Part shown: piece after piece, positions 12,865 through 25,179 of the stretch
How positions within the stretch are numbered: position 1 is the first letter of the stretch
How the letters are laid out: each line of letters begins with the position of its first letter
Source of the DNA: Pollenia angustigena
Taxonomy: Eukaryota; Arthropoda; Insecta; Diptera; Polleniidae
Direction of reading: 5' to 3'
Length of the DNA: 64,000 nt
Assembly: GCA_930367215.1 (NCBI GenBank)
Contig: OV884058.1
Coordinates: forward strand, 171,226,478-171,290,477
Notes under the pieces: model-generated
What the model saw: the letters and a program-made list of their open reading frames with translations, nothing else
What the model was told of the DNA's origin: nothing
The model's database searches: none
Program-made: the position numbers and the translations under genes

Positions 12865-13420
12865 TTCCTATGGTTCCAAGTTGGAACAAAGGGCCGTAAC
12901 GAAATCCTTCCATCCGGATATATCCTGTGCCATTAGTCTGATTTCAGACCAGGTTTTTCTTGTTTTGCTTATCTCGGATACTAGTAGGCTTCTTCAGGTG
13001 TTAGCGGGTCTACCTCTTCTCCTGCTCCCTTGGGGATTCCAGTCAATTGCCATCTTCGATGTATCATCATGAGGTCTTCTTGGGATATGGCTAATCCAGC
13101 TCCATCTCCTTTTTGCAATTTTTATACGGATTGGTGTTTCGCTTGTTCTTTGCCACAGGTCGATATTGGAAACTACGTTCGGGCAAAAAATTCTCAATAT
13201 TTTCCGCAAGCAACGGTTAATGAATACCTGTAGATGTTGGATGTCGTTTGCCGTACAGTTCCAGGATTCACATTCATATAGCAGGGTAGAGCGAACATTT
13301 GAGGAGAAAAGACGCAGCTTAGTACCTGTATGTATTTGTGGTGACTTTCATATTCTTTGTAATGCTCCGAATGACTGCTTTGCCTTTTTTATGCGATATG
13401 CAATATCTTTAGATTGAAAT
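12865..13420 (-). pseudogene. RTE-like non-LTR reverse transcriptase, C-terminal fragment
   Basis: The minus strand reads LLYECESWNCTANDIQHLQV then FINRCLRKILRIFCPN and RRWSWISHIPRRPHDD followed by DWNPQGSRRRGRP. The series L-Y-x-C-E-[TS]-W, FINRCLRKIL, RRW.WI.H and WNPQG..RRGRP is the usual C-terminal signature of RTE-type non-LTR retroelement ORFs (established family knowledge). Only the C-terminal part remains (5' truncated), and it is not continuous with a reverse transcriptase core. Confidence 0.75.
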
Positions 13421-13427
13421 AAAACAG

Positions 13428-14510
13428 GTTAGGTCAGGTCAGGTTAGGTAAGGTAAGGTTCAATTGGCAGCCAACACGAGGCCAGCTCACTTGTCTCCTT
13501 TTAGCGGTCCCTTTGTGGTACCCCTAGCCAGTGACAAGAGTCAGCCAGTTTCCACCAGGTGATTCCCCAGACATCACTGCAGCCTCGAACCACCCCGACT
13601 CCCTCCAAAACAGAGATCTCAATTTCAGTCCCACACCAGACAAGTCGTCCAAACATAACAATTCCGGTCTCCCATAATGCAGAAACCTAAAATCCCCGAG
13701 ACCGGGGCATTGGCAGAGAAAATGAAATACCATTTCCTCTCCTCCTCATCATATCAACTTGTACAGTAGTCGTTATAATCAAGACCCATTCCCCCCGCAT
13801 GAGTCCCTATCACCCAGTGAGCCGTCATGACCGATACCACTGTCCTTATCTGCGAAACTAAGTAGAACGCGCGTTCTCGCCGCTTAATAGCGGGGTCATG
13901 GAGTCCTGGCCATCAAGCAGGTATTCTCGCCCTGCCATCTCTCCTGAGCCCTTCTGTACAACTCACATTAATTAGAGTCTTGCAGCGAGCCATTGAAATG
14001 CCGATCAGGCCGTTGACGAACATGTCGTCCAAGAGACAGCCCTGTTTGGCCAGGCCGTCTGCAGTTTGGTTCCCCGGGCACCCACGGTGCCCTGGTACCC
14101 ATGTCAGCGTTACCCTGGAATGTTCCGCAAACTCATTTAGAGACTTTCGGCATTCCACAGTTAACATAGATGTCGTAAAGAAACCAGCCAGAGTTGCAAT
14201 GGCGGACTTGCTGTTTGTTATAATATACATATGTCTCTTGATGTACGATAGATACCTGAGCCAGTTTGCTACCCGCCTTATGGCAGAGATTTCTGCCTGC
14301 AAAATACTGCTGCCATCTGACAACCTTAAATGGACCCTTATGACCAATTCCTCGATGAAGAAACCTCCACACACCCTGCTGCCCATCTAAGAACCTTCAG
14401 TATAAACCCTTAGGGCCGGTTCCAGAGGTCACGTACTTTCGAACGGCTCATCACCATTACCATGATGAACTGTCAACAAAGCACCGAAAAAGGGTGTCCA
14501 GTCCCGCCAA
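13428..14510 (-). pseudogene. Non-LTR retroelement 3' fragment with RNase H domain
   Basis: Minus-strand frame 14386-13913 encodes an RNase H-like domain: ILQAEISAIRR (Glu), IITNSKSAIATL, then VTLTWVPGHRGCPGNQTADG (His and last Asp). At the usual TDS position the sequence has TNS, so a catalytic Asp is lost. A later frame (13733-13524) gives an HFLCQCPGL...RFLHYGRPEL segment typical of the region after RNase H in I/LOA-type elements. Frame breaks separate the pieces. The 3' edge carries AGGTTAGGT-type repeats near 13425-13455. Confidence 0.75.
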
Positions 14511-14669
14511 AGCAACCAAGGACAGCCAGCCGGACGGACGGATGGACATCGTTAGATCGATTCAAAAAGTTATTCTTAATCAATTGGTAGACTAAAAGGT
14601 GGGTCTAGCTAGAATCAATATTTTAAGTTGTTACAAACATTGTGGTGTGGGTATAAAAATGGGAAAAAG

Positions 14670-16560
14670 GGAAATAATTCCTATTTAATTTAAATTTAAA
14701 AGTGGGTTGGTTGATGGTAGTACATGTTTCAGATATTTCAATTTTAATACGGAATCAAAAATTGTGAAATCTAGTTTTTAAGGGCATTGTTTTTGATTTC
14801 TGTTTGATTTCAACACCCAGCTGTCTCTTTACATATTTAAGCTCCCAAGATCCTCCAAAGGCTATTTGCAAGACTTTGTTTTAGTTTTTTTTTTTTCTTT
14901 GTACATACAACGATCTATTACATTAAATAAAAATCTTGCTAATGTTTCTTCGTATTTGATTCCATTTAATTAATCTTCAACCATTCGGCACATGTGTTGG
15001 CAAAAGTACTCTGATGTTTCGCTACAAATCAATGTCAATAATATATTGCTGCGATTTGAAAATCCTTTTCATCGTGGTCTAGAGAAACTGACATATAGAC
15101 ATACGCATGAATGTATAAGAAAAACTGTGAAAATTAAGTGTTTTGCCCGTTAACTCCCATGGTGGTCGCCTGATCTTGAGGTCTCTTGGAAATTGTATAT
15201 TTTACTCGTAATAATATTTTATAGACATGACTGTTTTTCCTACCACTTTTCATGGACATTGTTGTTGAACAAGAAAATTTTCTTCAAATTAATGCCATGA
15301 ACATGAAGGACAGAGCTGAGTAAAATGGCTTTAAAACTTTAAGTTTAACTTGAAAAATGTTAAAACGCTATAACAGTTTAAGTGATTTCAGTCCTTGTTT
15401 TAAGTAAGAGTGTGTAGATTTACCGCCTCTACGCATAATTTTCAGTTTCAATATTTAATTTTCGATACTTAAGTCCAACATAAAAACTCATGTTCAAATT
15501 CGTGTTTGCAATAACACGAATTTATAGTTAATTCCTTGTGGAATTTGAATTTCAAATTAAAAACACACACACACATTTAGACAGCAAAAAAAAACTAAAA
15601 CAATGTTGTGTAGGTAATTACGAGTGTTTCTCTGTGGCGTTCAATTGTTTTTTGGGGAAAACTCAGTGGAAAATGAAAAATACATAGTTTTTCTTTATGT
15701 AATTGTAGTTTGTTGTTAACATTTTGTGTGTTAGAGGCCTAAAGTTAAATTGTTAAATTGTTTCATAGTCGCAAAAGCCTGCGTCGTCGTACACAAGTAT
15801 CTAATGCTCGATAAGCGTTTGCTTGCACACATTTACATACGAATAAAGCTTTTTGACTTTTCCACCTGACACTTGTTACCTCAGATATCAACGCACTTTT
15901 GTACGCCTCCAATAAACGTTTTTAGCCATAATTTTGTATATATTTTCGATTATTCATTTGCGTACGCGTCGCGTATATGTCACTGCCAAGGTGAATTATG
16001 TATTATTATTTATTTTTCTTTCGCGAAAACCAAGTCGCGTGAGTTGATTACGTGTCTGTTGAATAAAATTCAAATCTATTTTCTTGATGACTTTTTTCCA
16101 ACGACGAACGCCTACTAATTTATTTTATTTGCAAAGTAAATGCAAAAATAGTAACATTTGTGGGCTATTTATTTATACGAAATGAAAATTATAGTTGGCC
16201 TGAAGGGGCTTTTTTGTAAGATTGGCTTTTATAATGAGTTCATTTATTAGGGAAAGAGTTATTTATATAATTTTTTTTTTTATTTATTGTACAGTCGAAC
16301 TTCCTTAAAATGAATCTGCATGGGACCAAAAAATCAATTCATAAGAGGTTTTTAAAGAAAAGCAGATGATGTCTTGGTTCTTGGGAAATTCTAAGGCGAC
16401 GTATTAAAAGCACTTGAGGGTTTTCAAGGAAAGATATATCTATGTTTTGCACAACCACATGGGTACCTACTGGGGCTGGGTCTACCAATGCCTTCTTGTG
16501 AATGAAAGTGGCACAAATAGACCAACGTTTCCTTGAAAACTGTTTAATTTAGAATCTATA
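14670..16560. other. A+T-rich intron, nothing recognised
   Basis: No splice-flanked open segment or repeat end was identified. Short homopolymers and an ACAC run near 15564-15574 only. Confidence 0.5.
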
Positions 16561-16936
16561 TATAAATTTAATTAATGGTATAAACACAACTGAGACGAAC
16601 GTCGCATAGTACTACGAATTCGTCGGCAAGAATTCGTTGCGTAAATACGACAAATGAGACACAATAAGTGCGTGAACCTAAAATTTTTTTTAGTTTATAA
16701 AAAACTATTAGGCCCTTAATTTGTAAAACGCAAACGCAACGCCAAAAATTATATTGAAAGCAAAAACAAAATCGAAAATATTTCATAATTTTGTTGTTGT
16801 TTTCTATAGAAATGTATATTGAATTTTTAAATTTTAAACGCTGCTTATCTTAAGCCTTATCTTATTTACGCACAACTAATTGTCTGTGTGGTTGTTGTTT
16901 TATTTTTGCACTTTTGCTTTTTTGCAAGGGTGCAAC

Positions 16937-17802
16937 GGTGGGGTGTCACAAAGCCATAGGACATAAAGCCATATGGCGTCAAGTCCCATTCCATTGAGTC
17001 ATAAGGGCATATGCCATTAAGTCTCAATATAATGGAACTTAACGCCATAAATTGTTTCCCCTATTTCATGTAGAAAATGCTTTGTTGTTTCATGTCGCCC
17101 TGTTTTATGTCAAAAATGGCGGTATGAATTAACTCCCCAAACCCAAAATGAACTAAGCCCCTAAATTTGGGGACGTCGTTCATTTATGGAAAACACCCGA
17201 AAAAGCTACGCTAACTAGAGCTTCTCTGCATAGCCAGCATTCGGCCGGACGCAATGATTTTCTCCTCTATGGTATAACAAAGACGCTAACTAAAGCTTCT
17301 CTGCATAGCCGGCCTTCGGCCGGGCGCAAGGATTTTCTCCTCTATGGTATAACAAACACCGGCTTCGCTAACTAAAGCTTCTCTGCGTAAACGGCCTTCG
17401 TTCGGAAACAAGACAGATTTTAGAAGCTTTACTTAGCGAAATCGGTACTTGTTATACCATAAAGGAGAAAATTCTTGCGTCCGCCAAAAGGCCGGCTATA
17501 CAGAGAAGCTTTAGTAAGCGAAGCAGGTGTTTGTTATACCATGGAGGAGAAAATCCTTGCGCCCGGCCGAAGGCCGGCTATACAGCGAAGCTTTAGTTAG
17601 CGAAGCAGGTCTTTGTTATACCATATAAGCATTTGTAACGCAACACATCAAATGGGACATAACACCATAATGGCTTTATGTCACATTCCACTAAAATTGA
17701 TATGAGACTTAAGGCCATATCAAAATTATGGCTTTATGTCCGTTTGGATTGAGACATAAAGCCATTATGGCTTTATGTCCTATGGCTATGTGACACCCCA
17801 CC
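16937..17802. mobile_element. Foldback-type element with 8-bp duplication
   Basis: Ends GGTGGGGTGTCAC/GTGACACCCCACC flanked by GGTGCAAC at 16929-16936 and 17803-17810. Subterminal zones repeat a GCCATAATGGCTTTATGTC-type motif in both orientations. The centre is a large imperfect palindrome: about 100-bp units with AACTAAAGCTTCTCTGC and GGCCTTCGGCC in direct copies at 17195-17370 and inverted copies at 17410-17630. 866 bp, no ORF. The 8-bp duplication fits hAT-type mobilisation. Confidence 0.8.
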
Positions 17803-18403
17803 GGTGCAACTTGTGACGTGAATACCCTTAATATGTATTGCTGTAGCAAGCAACAACAAAATTTTGGCAAATTTTTGACATTGTGTGTGTTCGTTTACTT
17901 CTCCAGTAAAATCCAGTAGGTGAGTAATATGAAAATTTTACAAATTTATGTGTATGCGAAATTTCAGTAAAATCCAGTACACATTTTGGGGTAAACGAAG
18001 CAGCTATTGTTTTTGCTTTCAATGTTATTTTTGGCATTGCGTTTGCGTTTTACAAATTTAGCGCCTTAATGTGTTCTAGAACCCGAATCCACTCGAAATG
18101 GATTTCTTCAGCATTTTTGGTGTTCTGCATTTCGATTTTGCGATCTCAAATTAGTTTTTGGGTTTGTTTAAAATTTTGCAATTTTTCGCGAATTTAAGCC
18201 ATGTTCGCGATTTGTTCCTGTAAGTTTTCTGATTCTTTACAACTTTCACGATTTATAATAAATAGTAGGCTTTGGTATCATGACGCTGTTAGCAAATTTT
18301 GGCGAATTTCCGCTAATTTAGCAATTTTTACTGAATTTTGGCCATTCCTTATAGTTTTAGGGACTTATAATCCATTTGCTGGCTTTCTTGAAATATTAAA
18401 ATT

Positions 18404-18775
18404 TTTATCAAAAAGTAATTTCAATTTTTGGGAATACAAAATTGTAATTTCAAAAGATTTTGTTATTCGTGCTTAATTCCCAGTTTTTATTCTTGACAAA
18501 AACACTTGAAATTTATTGTTGATGGGATAAGCTATTCCTATGCATTTCACTGGTTGCTTAGGCCAGATCATCAGGAAACTTCATCCATAAAGATTTTAGA
18601 CAAACTAAAGATATTAAACCAAATAAAACTGTTAAACGTATAAGACTTATAGCAACAGTTTTACTTGTAACAATATCAAAGCTTGAACAAAATACATCAA
18701 CAATAAAAAAGTTTGTTTATCTCATCTTACACTCCCCACTACAATTAGTTGAAATTCTCTCAACATTAATTTTTT
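18404..18775. repeat. Dispersed repeat (ATTCGTGCTTAATTCCCAG family), copy 1
   Basis: Near-identical sequence recurs at 38795-39090 in the same orientation and at 41115-41250 and 41345-41680 in reverse. A shorter diverged piece lies at 28300-28375. Non-coding. It is flanked by a second local duplication (18187-18310 resembles 18890-18985). Confidence 0.7.
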
Positions 18776-19144
18776 TCGATTTTTGTTTTTTTTTTTTTTT
18801 TTTGGAATTTTCCGACATTTTGTTTTTTTTTCACTCATTTAGCGATTTCTAATAAATTTTAGTGTTTGTTTAAAAGTTTGCAATTTTTTCGCGAATTTTA
18901 GCCAAGTTCACAATAGAAGCGAACTCTTCCTGTAATTCTTTACAGATTTCACGATTTTTAATAAATATTGGACTTTGCTATCATGCGTAAGAAATAGAAA
19001 TAAACCTATCCCGAGTTCGTTACGCACGACGAATTTCGGTCTACGCAATGAACGTGTGTACTTTCATTTACACCAATGTGTTCTATTTCTGGTGACGAAT
19101 ATTCGTTGCGAATAATTCGTCGTTCGTCCCAGTTGTGTTTCTAG

Positions 19145-20400
19145 CATAAGTTCCTCTTTTTTTTTAAATATAAAATCGTAATTGAATATTAAGAATTTGA
19201 CAGCTTATTTTTATTAACTGTGAAAATATCAAATCACCGCAAACTCTTTTGATTTAGTTTTTTTTTTTCAATTTCTCCCTTGATAATTTATTGATATTTT
19301 AAATGTAAATCTCGTTGTAAGCAAATATCATAACGAAAATGCATTAATGGCAGTTTATCGCTTACCATAGATTATAATTTCAAAAGAAATTTTATTTTAA
19401 AAATTGAAAACTAAAGCATATAAACTGGATTTGAAGTGAAAAAAATATAATTCGTAACACAGTCATCATCGAACTTTCCAAAGGCGTCATAGTTTTTAAA
19501 CGTCATATTTTTTCGCTGCTCACTGTCTCACTGCCAAACTGATTAAAATCACATAAATTCATTTAAGTTTTATTTTTCACTATATTTTTTTTTTCATTAA
19601 CTGATTCATTTACAAATCACATAAAAGCCATTAAAATGCGTACGTTTTATAAAGTAGTTAATGTAAAAAATATTGTGATCGTGTGGTGGTGGCGTTTTTA
19701 TTCATCCAGTAATCAAAAAACATAATTATCTGTAGTAAATGGTTGTGTTCAAGTTTAATGTTTTTGATTTTTTTTTTTTTTGGGCCTTTAAATGGAAATT
19801 TGCCATACATTTGATTGCTTTTGTGGTGTTGTTCCATTGATTTTACGAATATTATCAAAAAGACCTGCACAACGCCACAGGCATTAATGCTTTTTTGATT
19901 TGTTGTTGAATTGACTGTTCGATTGCTAAGCGTTTCCCCAAAAAAGGCGTTTTGTAAAGTGTGTGTGTGTGTGTGTGTGCGAAAATCGTTATTAATCGTC
20001 ATTTTATATTATGTGCAGAGAATAAATGAATTTCTTTAAATGTTCAAGTGTTTAATCAAAAATTTAAAGTAAAGTGAAATAAATAATATATTCCAATAGT
20101 GTTTGATGGCGATTTGTTTACACGAAACGTGAAATGTTTGTAATTATTTAACTATTTCATTTTCGGCACTTTTGTAAAAAAGCAAAAAAATCCATATTGA
20201 ATTACAAAAATGGTAAAGAAATTTAATTGAAGCTATTAATTTTTGGTGTTTGTTTCACATTTTAATGAAAATGTTGTTAAAATGAATAATGTTTTAACAA
20301 TATCTGCTCAAAAGGCATTTTTTTAACAACAAATGGCAAAATTTGAAATAATGGAAATTTAATGATTAAAATTTAATTAAAACTATGTACATATTGTAAT
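19145..20400. other. A+T-rich intron with (GT)n, nothing else recognised
   Basis: A GT microsatellite lies at 19960-19979. No retroelement or exon signature was found before 20409. Confidence 0.5.
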
Positions 20401-20408
20401 GTAAAGTA

Positions 20409-20790
20409 ATGAGGACGAATGGTCTCGGCAGACGGGATCTGCGACTGCTGGTGGCCTATTTGACTGGTCACCACACGATCAAATACCACCTTTATCGGAT
20501 GGGCCTGGCTGAGGATCAGGAATGCAGACTATGTCTAGACGGGGACGAGACGACGGAGCATGTACTGTGTGACTGCCCGGCGCTGGCATGGGCCAGGAGG
20601 AGGCACTTGGGGCATGGTGTAATGTGTGCGTCCCAAATCGGTAATATATCGGCAAAGGCCCTGGGTGGGTTCCTATGGGAAGCAGAGGGTCTCTTGGCCA
20701 GCTAAGGGGAGGGGTACAATAGACCTAATCTGGTCGCGGTACCTGTCACTGTGGGGAAACCTCCCCGCTCTATCGTGGGAAAAAAAATGT
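20409..20790 (+). pseudogene. 5'-truncated non-LTR retroelement, C-terminal end and 3' tail
   Basis: The plus frame reads LLVAYLTGHHTIKYHLYRMG, then CRLCLDGDETTEHVLCDCP, a CxxC...H....C zinc-binding motif found after RNase H in I/LOA/jockey-type elements, and stops at 20703-20705. A 3' untranslated part with GTGGGGAAACCTCCCC ends in an A-tract at about 20787. ATGTACATA at 20385-20393 and again at 20787-20795 may be a target-site duplication, although 15 extra bases separate the left copy from the coding match. The G+C of this block is much higher than its surroundings, a sign of fairly recent insertion. Confidence 0.75.
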
Positions 20791-20920
20791 ACATAGTAAG
20801 TTTTGTTTGTTTTTTTAACTGCAATCAAAGTTTTCTTCGCAGTTCCCGAGAAAATCAAAGGTTTGTAATTTTTGCTACCTTGAATGTTATACTACAATTT
20901 TTTTTTAACAATTCTACCTA

Positions 20921-21840
20921 GTGTTTGAAAATAAACAGTACATTATTTAGCCTTCGGCTCACACACCCAAGAACCAGATCAATTTTTTTAGTGATTGTGT
21001 AGACAACACAACCCTTAATACGGTTCGTAACTATTTTCAAGAACGTGCCGAACATTATATATTGTTTTGTTCTTCGTTAAAAAACAGAACAATTGAAGTG
21101 ATACTGTAGACAAACATATTTTAATGTTCTTAAATTATTAGTTGTTTTTGTTTTGCTGCAGGTCCACATATATATATACTAGCGGGCCTGTTGCCTGCTT
21201 CGCACGGCAAAACAAAAAAGGAAAAGAAACACACTTGTTTTTAATAAAGTTGGTGTTCCTGCGGCAAAAACACACCTACTTCACATACGCACCGCACACA
21301 CATGCGTTATCGGATTTCAACCAAACTTCATATAAACCATATATGGGCCACTGCCTACGTAGTGTTTGGTTGAAATCGCACGACGCGCTTATGAGTAGTT
21401 CGGCGACGTACATATACGGACTTATTTTTATATATATAGATTTTTATTATGTGCCCAATTCGGTTAACATCGCTAACCATCTTCAGGCATATTTAAACAA
21501 TTTAAAAAATATAATGAACACAAAACTTCGCAATAACACTTGTGCCACTTCTTATTAGATTTTCTTGACTCTTTTTTTTTACCCGCCAAAAGCGACGAAC
21601 ATGAATGAACCGAACCGAACACAATGAAGTTTGTGGTTAAAAAAAAACCGAACGGAATTAAATGTTCTCATTTTGTTGAGTTTGACAAAAAAAAAACGGT
21701 ATTATTTTTTTGTTCCAAAGATGTCAAACAGAGATACGTTATTTTTTTTAAGATTTTCTACATAAACACTATAGCGTTTGTCTTTTCCACAAATCTACCG
21801 AACCGAACACTAAGGAGCGATATTTAGGGTTTATTGTTGA
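20921..21840. repeat. Dispersed repeat (AAACAGAACA/ACACAACCCTTAATA family), copy 1
   Basis: Shares a long series of blocks with 22140-22740, 36680-36998 and 37912-38670: AAATAAACAG, ACACAACCCTTAATA, TTTTGTTCTT, AACAGAACAATTG, and near its right end CCGAACACTAAGGAGCGATA. Too diverged to call a class; non-coding. Confidence 0.5.
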
Positions 21841-22139
21841 CCACTGATTCTAACGGCCAGTTTCACTTTATATTATTATAAATAGGGCATTGTTACTATA
21901 TTATCATTTGATTTTAATATTACTTCGTTTTTAATTTTTTTCAAGTAAAATTCGTTTTAAATTGAAACAAATCCTTTATTTAATGACTTATAAATTTGAA
22001 ATTCCACTTTCCAGAAACTTCATGGATAACAAATTAATAATGAACATTTATTTAACAAAAAATAGAAACCAACAATTTATGATTTGATTTTATAATAAGT
22101 TTCATATTCTTACGGTCCCTGCTAAGTTGTGTTTAATGC

Positions 22140-22740
22140 AGGGTTCGAAAAAACAGAACATTATTTAACGCACGTCTCCCACATCCACTAACGATATCTA
22201 TTTTTTTAATGTTTGTGTTTACAAACACAACCCTTAATAGCGTTCGTAACTATTATACTATATAACTATTATACATAAATATATTTTAATTATATTTAAA
22301 GGTTCTAAAGTGTTTCTTTTTACGCTGATAAAGAAATGAGCAAACAAAATAATTTAAGCGATTAGCTTAGCTTGTATGTGTATTTTTCACATCTTTTGTT
22401 TGTCTAAAATTTTTTCGCTGGCTGTTTTTCGTATGTGTATTTTCTTTTCGTAAAATTTTTTTTGTTTTTTTACCAGCTAAAAGGGTGCTAAGCACAACTG
22501 AAACGAACGAACATTAATGTGGTTTAAAAAAAAAAAAACAGAACGCAGTAAACGTTCTCATCTTTTTGTTGAGTTTGATAAGAACAGTATTTATTATTAT
22601 TGTGTTCGCAGATAATAAACAGAGAAACGTTATTTTTTTCAATTATTTACTACACAAACACTATTAGCGTTTGTTTTTTCCACAAATGTACTGAACCAAA
22701 CACTTCAGAACGATATTTAATTTTTATTTTCGAACGCTGG
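22140..22740. repeat. Dispersed repeat (ACACAACCCTTAATA family), copy 2
   Basis: Same block order as copy 1, ending with CCAAACACTTCAGAACGATA near 22720. The two copies lie in direct orientation 1.2 kb apart. Confidence 0.5.
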
Positions 22741-22849
22741 TTTTATGAGCAAGAAAAGTTTTACGTTTTATTTAAGTTTGTTGTTAATACATGCATTACT
22801 CATGTTTACTATTTCATAGTGCTGGTGCAATTATAATGCATTATTAATT

Positions 22850-24025
22850 GTGTATTTAAATAATAATGAAAAAGACTGCATTAACTGCCTGTTTTTAGAA
22901 AATGAATATAACATTTCGTGCAAGTAATAATATTGAAAACAACAATAATATCGCATTTAGACTATGCAATTAACGCCGAGTTTTTTTCTATTTTCTTTTA
23001 AAGTTGTTACTACGAAACATTTTTCACATTTACATTTACATTTTTTTCAAGCATTTTTCAACTTTATCAACCCCGTTTTCTTCCCTACACCTCTTGCTAA
23101 CACACAAAAAGTTGCGGCGTTAATTGCATAATGTAAAATGGTCTAAAATGCGAAAATTTGTTTTTGTTTTCAATATAATTTCTTACACGAAATTTTGTTT
23201 TCATTTTCTTAAATCGGGCAGTAATTGGCATACGCTTTAGTAGTGGTACTTAAAAATTAATGCACTATTTTAATAAGAAAATAATGAAGTGCAAAAAATC
23301 ATGCATTAAAAGTGACCAAGTTAGAGGTAACATAATAAACTTGCATTGATTGGGTTTAATGTGGAAAAAATGTTAGTAAGAGTGCGTAAAAATGTCCTTG
23401 TGCTTGAGCGTGATAATTAAACATTTATTTTCCTTGTGTGCATGGAAAATTGTGTTTTCAACAATACTCGCGCACACAGCTCTACCTCTAATTGTTTACT
23501 TAAAACTTAATTTTATATTCTTCGTTTTTAATTATCTTTCATGTTGAGTTCGATTACGATTTTCTCTGAATGATAAACTGTTAATAAAATAAATTGAAAT
23601 AAGTATTAATTTGATTTATGTATGTATGTATGCTTTAAACAATTTATAATAAATAAATTCGTTAAACTTCATTAAAAAAAAAAGAAATGAATCAAAACAA
23701 TTTTGAAAAGAATGATAGAGAGAACGGAAAAATGGAAAAGAACCACTTATATAATATAAATAATAACAACTGATATTTAGCAAATACATACTTAAATAAA
23801 GCAAAAAATATTAAGAGGGGTAAAAAATTATGGAAATACAAAAGAACACATGCAGTGTTTAAGATCAAGAAGCGCAAAAAATTAAATTAATTAATCTGGC
23901 CCAGTCGACTTTTTATGGACCCTATACTGTATGTTATTACTTTGTATCCGACTAAAAGAATTGCCTTACAGAATGTTAAAGTCAACGGCGAATAGTTATA
24001 CAGCCGTGATGGAAAGTTTACTTAA
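22850..24025. other. A+T-rich intron, nothing recognised
   Basis: Only a TATG microsatellite near 23616-23632 and A-rich runs. Confidence 0.5.
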
Positions 24026-24031
24026 AACATA

Positions 24032-24210
24032 GGCCCCTATTACGGTTTACAACTCAACTCAGTTGAGTTGTAATTTCTTAATTTTTGTATTATGGTTTAC
24101 AACTTTGCTAAATTGCGGTGAACAAAAACATAACAAAAATTACAACTGATCACAACCAGTCGTATTTATTACAATTCAACTGAGTTGAGTTGTAAACCGT
24201 AATAGGGGCC
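24032..24210. mobile_element. MITE, GGCCCCTATTACGG family, complete copy
   Basis: About 40-bp inverted ends beginning GGCCCCTATTACGGTTTACA, flanked by ATA on both sides (24029-24031 and 24211-24213). The inner part pairs as well, since ACTCAACTCAGTTGAGTTGT is itself palindromic. 179 bp; relatives at 34221-34256 and 58832-59002. Confidence 0.8.
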
Positions 24211-24793
24211 ATATATTTCCAACAGCGAACAGTTAACTAAACCCAGTAAAAAATGTGCACCAAAAGGAGCAGGTTTTATGTATGAATTTATGCCTCAAAT
24301 CACTTCAAACCTGCTGATGGGATGCCTGATTTTTGTATGGGGTGTTCCCGGTTTGGAGGATTATTTTCTGCTGACAATAGGCGCTTCTTTAAAATGATTT
24401 TTGAGGGCTAACTGAAGTAACATACACACAGAAAAAAATCTAATGTAAATTCGTTCAAAACAAGGTTGATTTTTAAATTTTTCAGTGGTGATATTGCTTC
24501 ATTCTTGTTTCATGTTAATTAAACTTGATTTTACAATAACTTGCGAACAACATTTTTTTCTTCTAAATTAACTATAATTCATGTTAACTAAACATTGCAG
24601 TAAAGTTAGAGCAAAATGTAATTTATATTGAAATAACAATCCGAATCACGTTGAATGAAAGTTATTTCAAGTTGAAACAACGTGAATTTCATGTAGAATT
24701 AAATTGGTTTGGGTGTGATATAACAGTGTGAAGAAGCTTCAGAGACAACATATGCATTTATTTAAGAATAATTCAAAACACTTACCCCTGTAA

Positions 24794-25148
24794 AGCCTGG
24801 TACTCTGTTCAACATTTCACGTGAAATGCTGTCAACATGAATATCTATGAAATAATGTTGATAGAGTTGTACTCTGTTTATTTTGTGAAAAAGTTCCGAA
24901 ATGTTTCTGGCAACATTTTTTTACAACTGCGAAATAATGTAAGCTGCCTTTATTTCACGTGCACTGAAAGAATTTTCTTCGCAATACTAACGAATTTTGA
25001 CATTAATCCCATGAAAAATTGCATTATAAAGGAACCTATGCAGCGCTTCGTTGGATCAATGAAACCTGTTTCATTAAAAGGACTTAATGAAACATTACAT
25101 CAGATCCATGAATATTATTCATTGGATTAATACTTTCAATAAAGTAAA

Positions 25149-25179
<31 letters not shown>

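Larger units (their letters stand above)
12718..14665. mobile_element. TATACCC-type dispersed repeat split by retroelements
   Basis: Left piece (12718-12790) starts ACAAGTAAGAAAGTATAGTC; right piece (about 14520-14665) ends GTGGTGTGGGTATAAAAAT. Both correspond to the reverse complement of the uninterrupted copy at 27582-28287. The 1.7 kb between them is non-LTR retroelement sequence, so the repeat is the older host. Confidence 0.6.
16583..19141. mobile_element. 2.6-kb inverted-repeat element, AACACAACTG ends
   Basis: Left end AAACACAACTGAGACGAACG; the right end reads CGTTCGTCCCAGTTGTGTTT. Inside each end are ATTCGTCG/ATTCGTTGCG motifs. Target duplication is not clear. It carries a foldback element (16937-17802) and a dispersed repeat (18404-18775). 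Confidence 0.5.

Noticed and set aside
13980..14390. 136-codon plus-strand ORF
   Set aside because: Antisense of the RNase H remnant, which has recognisable motifs on the minus strand.
21142..21558. 138-codon plus-strand ORF
   Set aside because: Covers a TATATA/ACACAC-rich segment; no domain, host-like codon pattern or splice sites.
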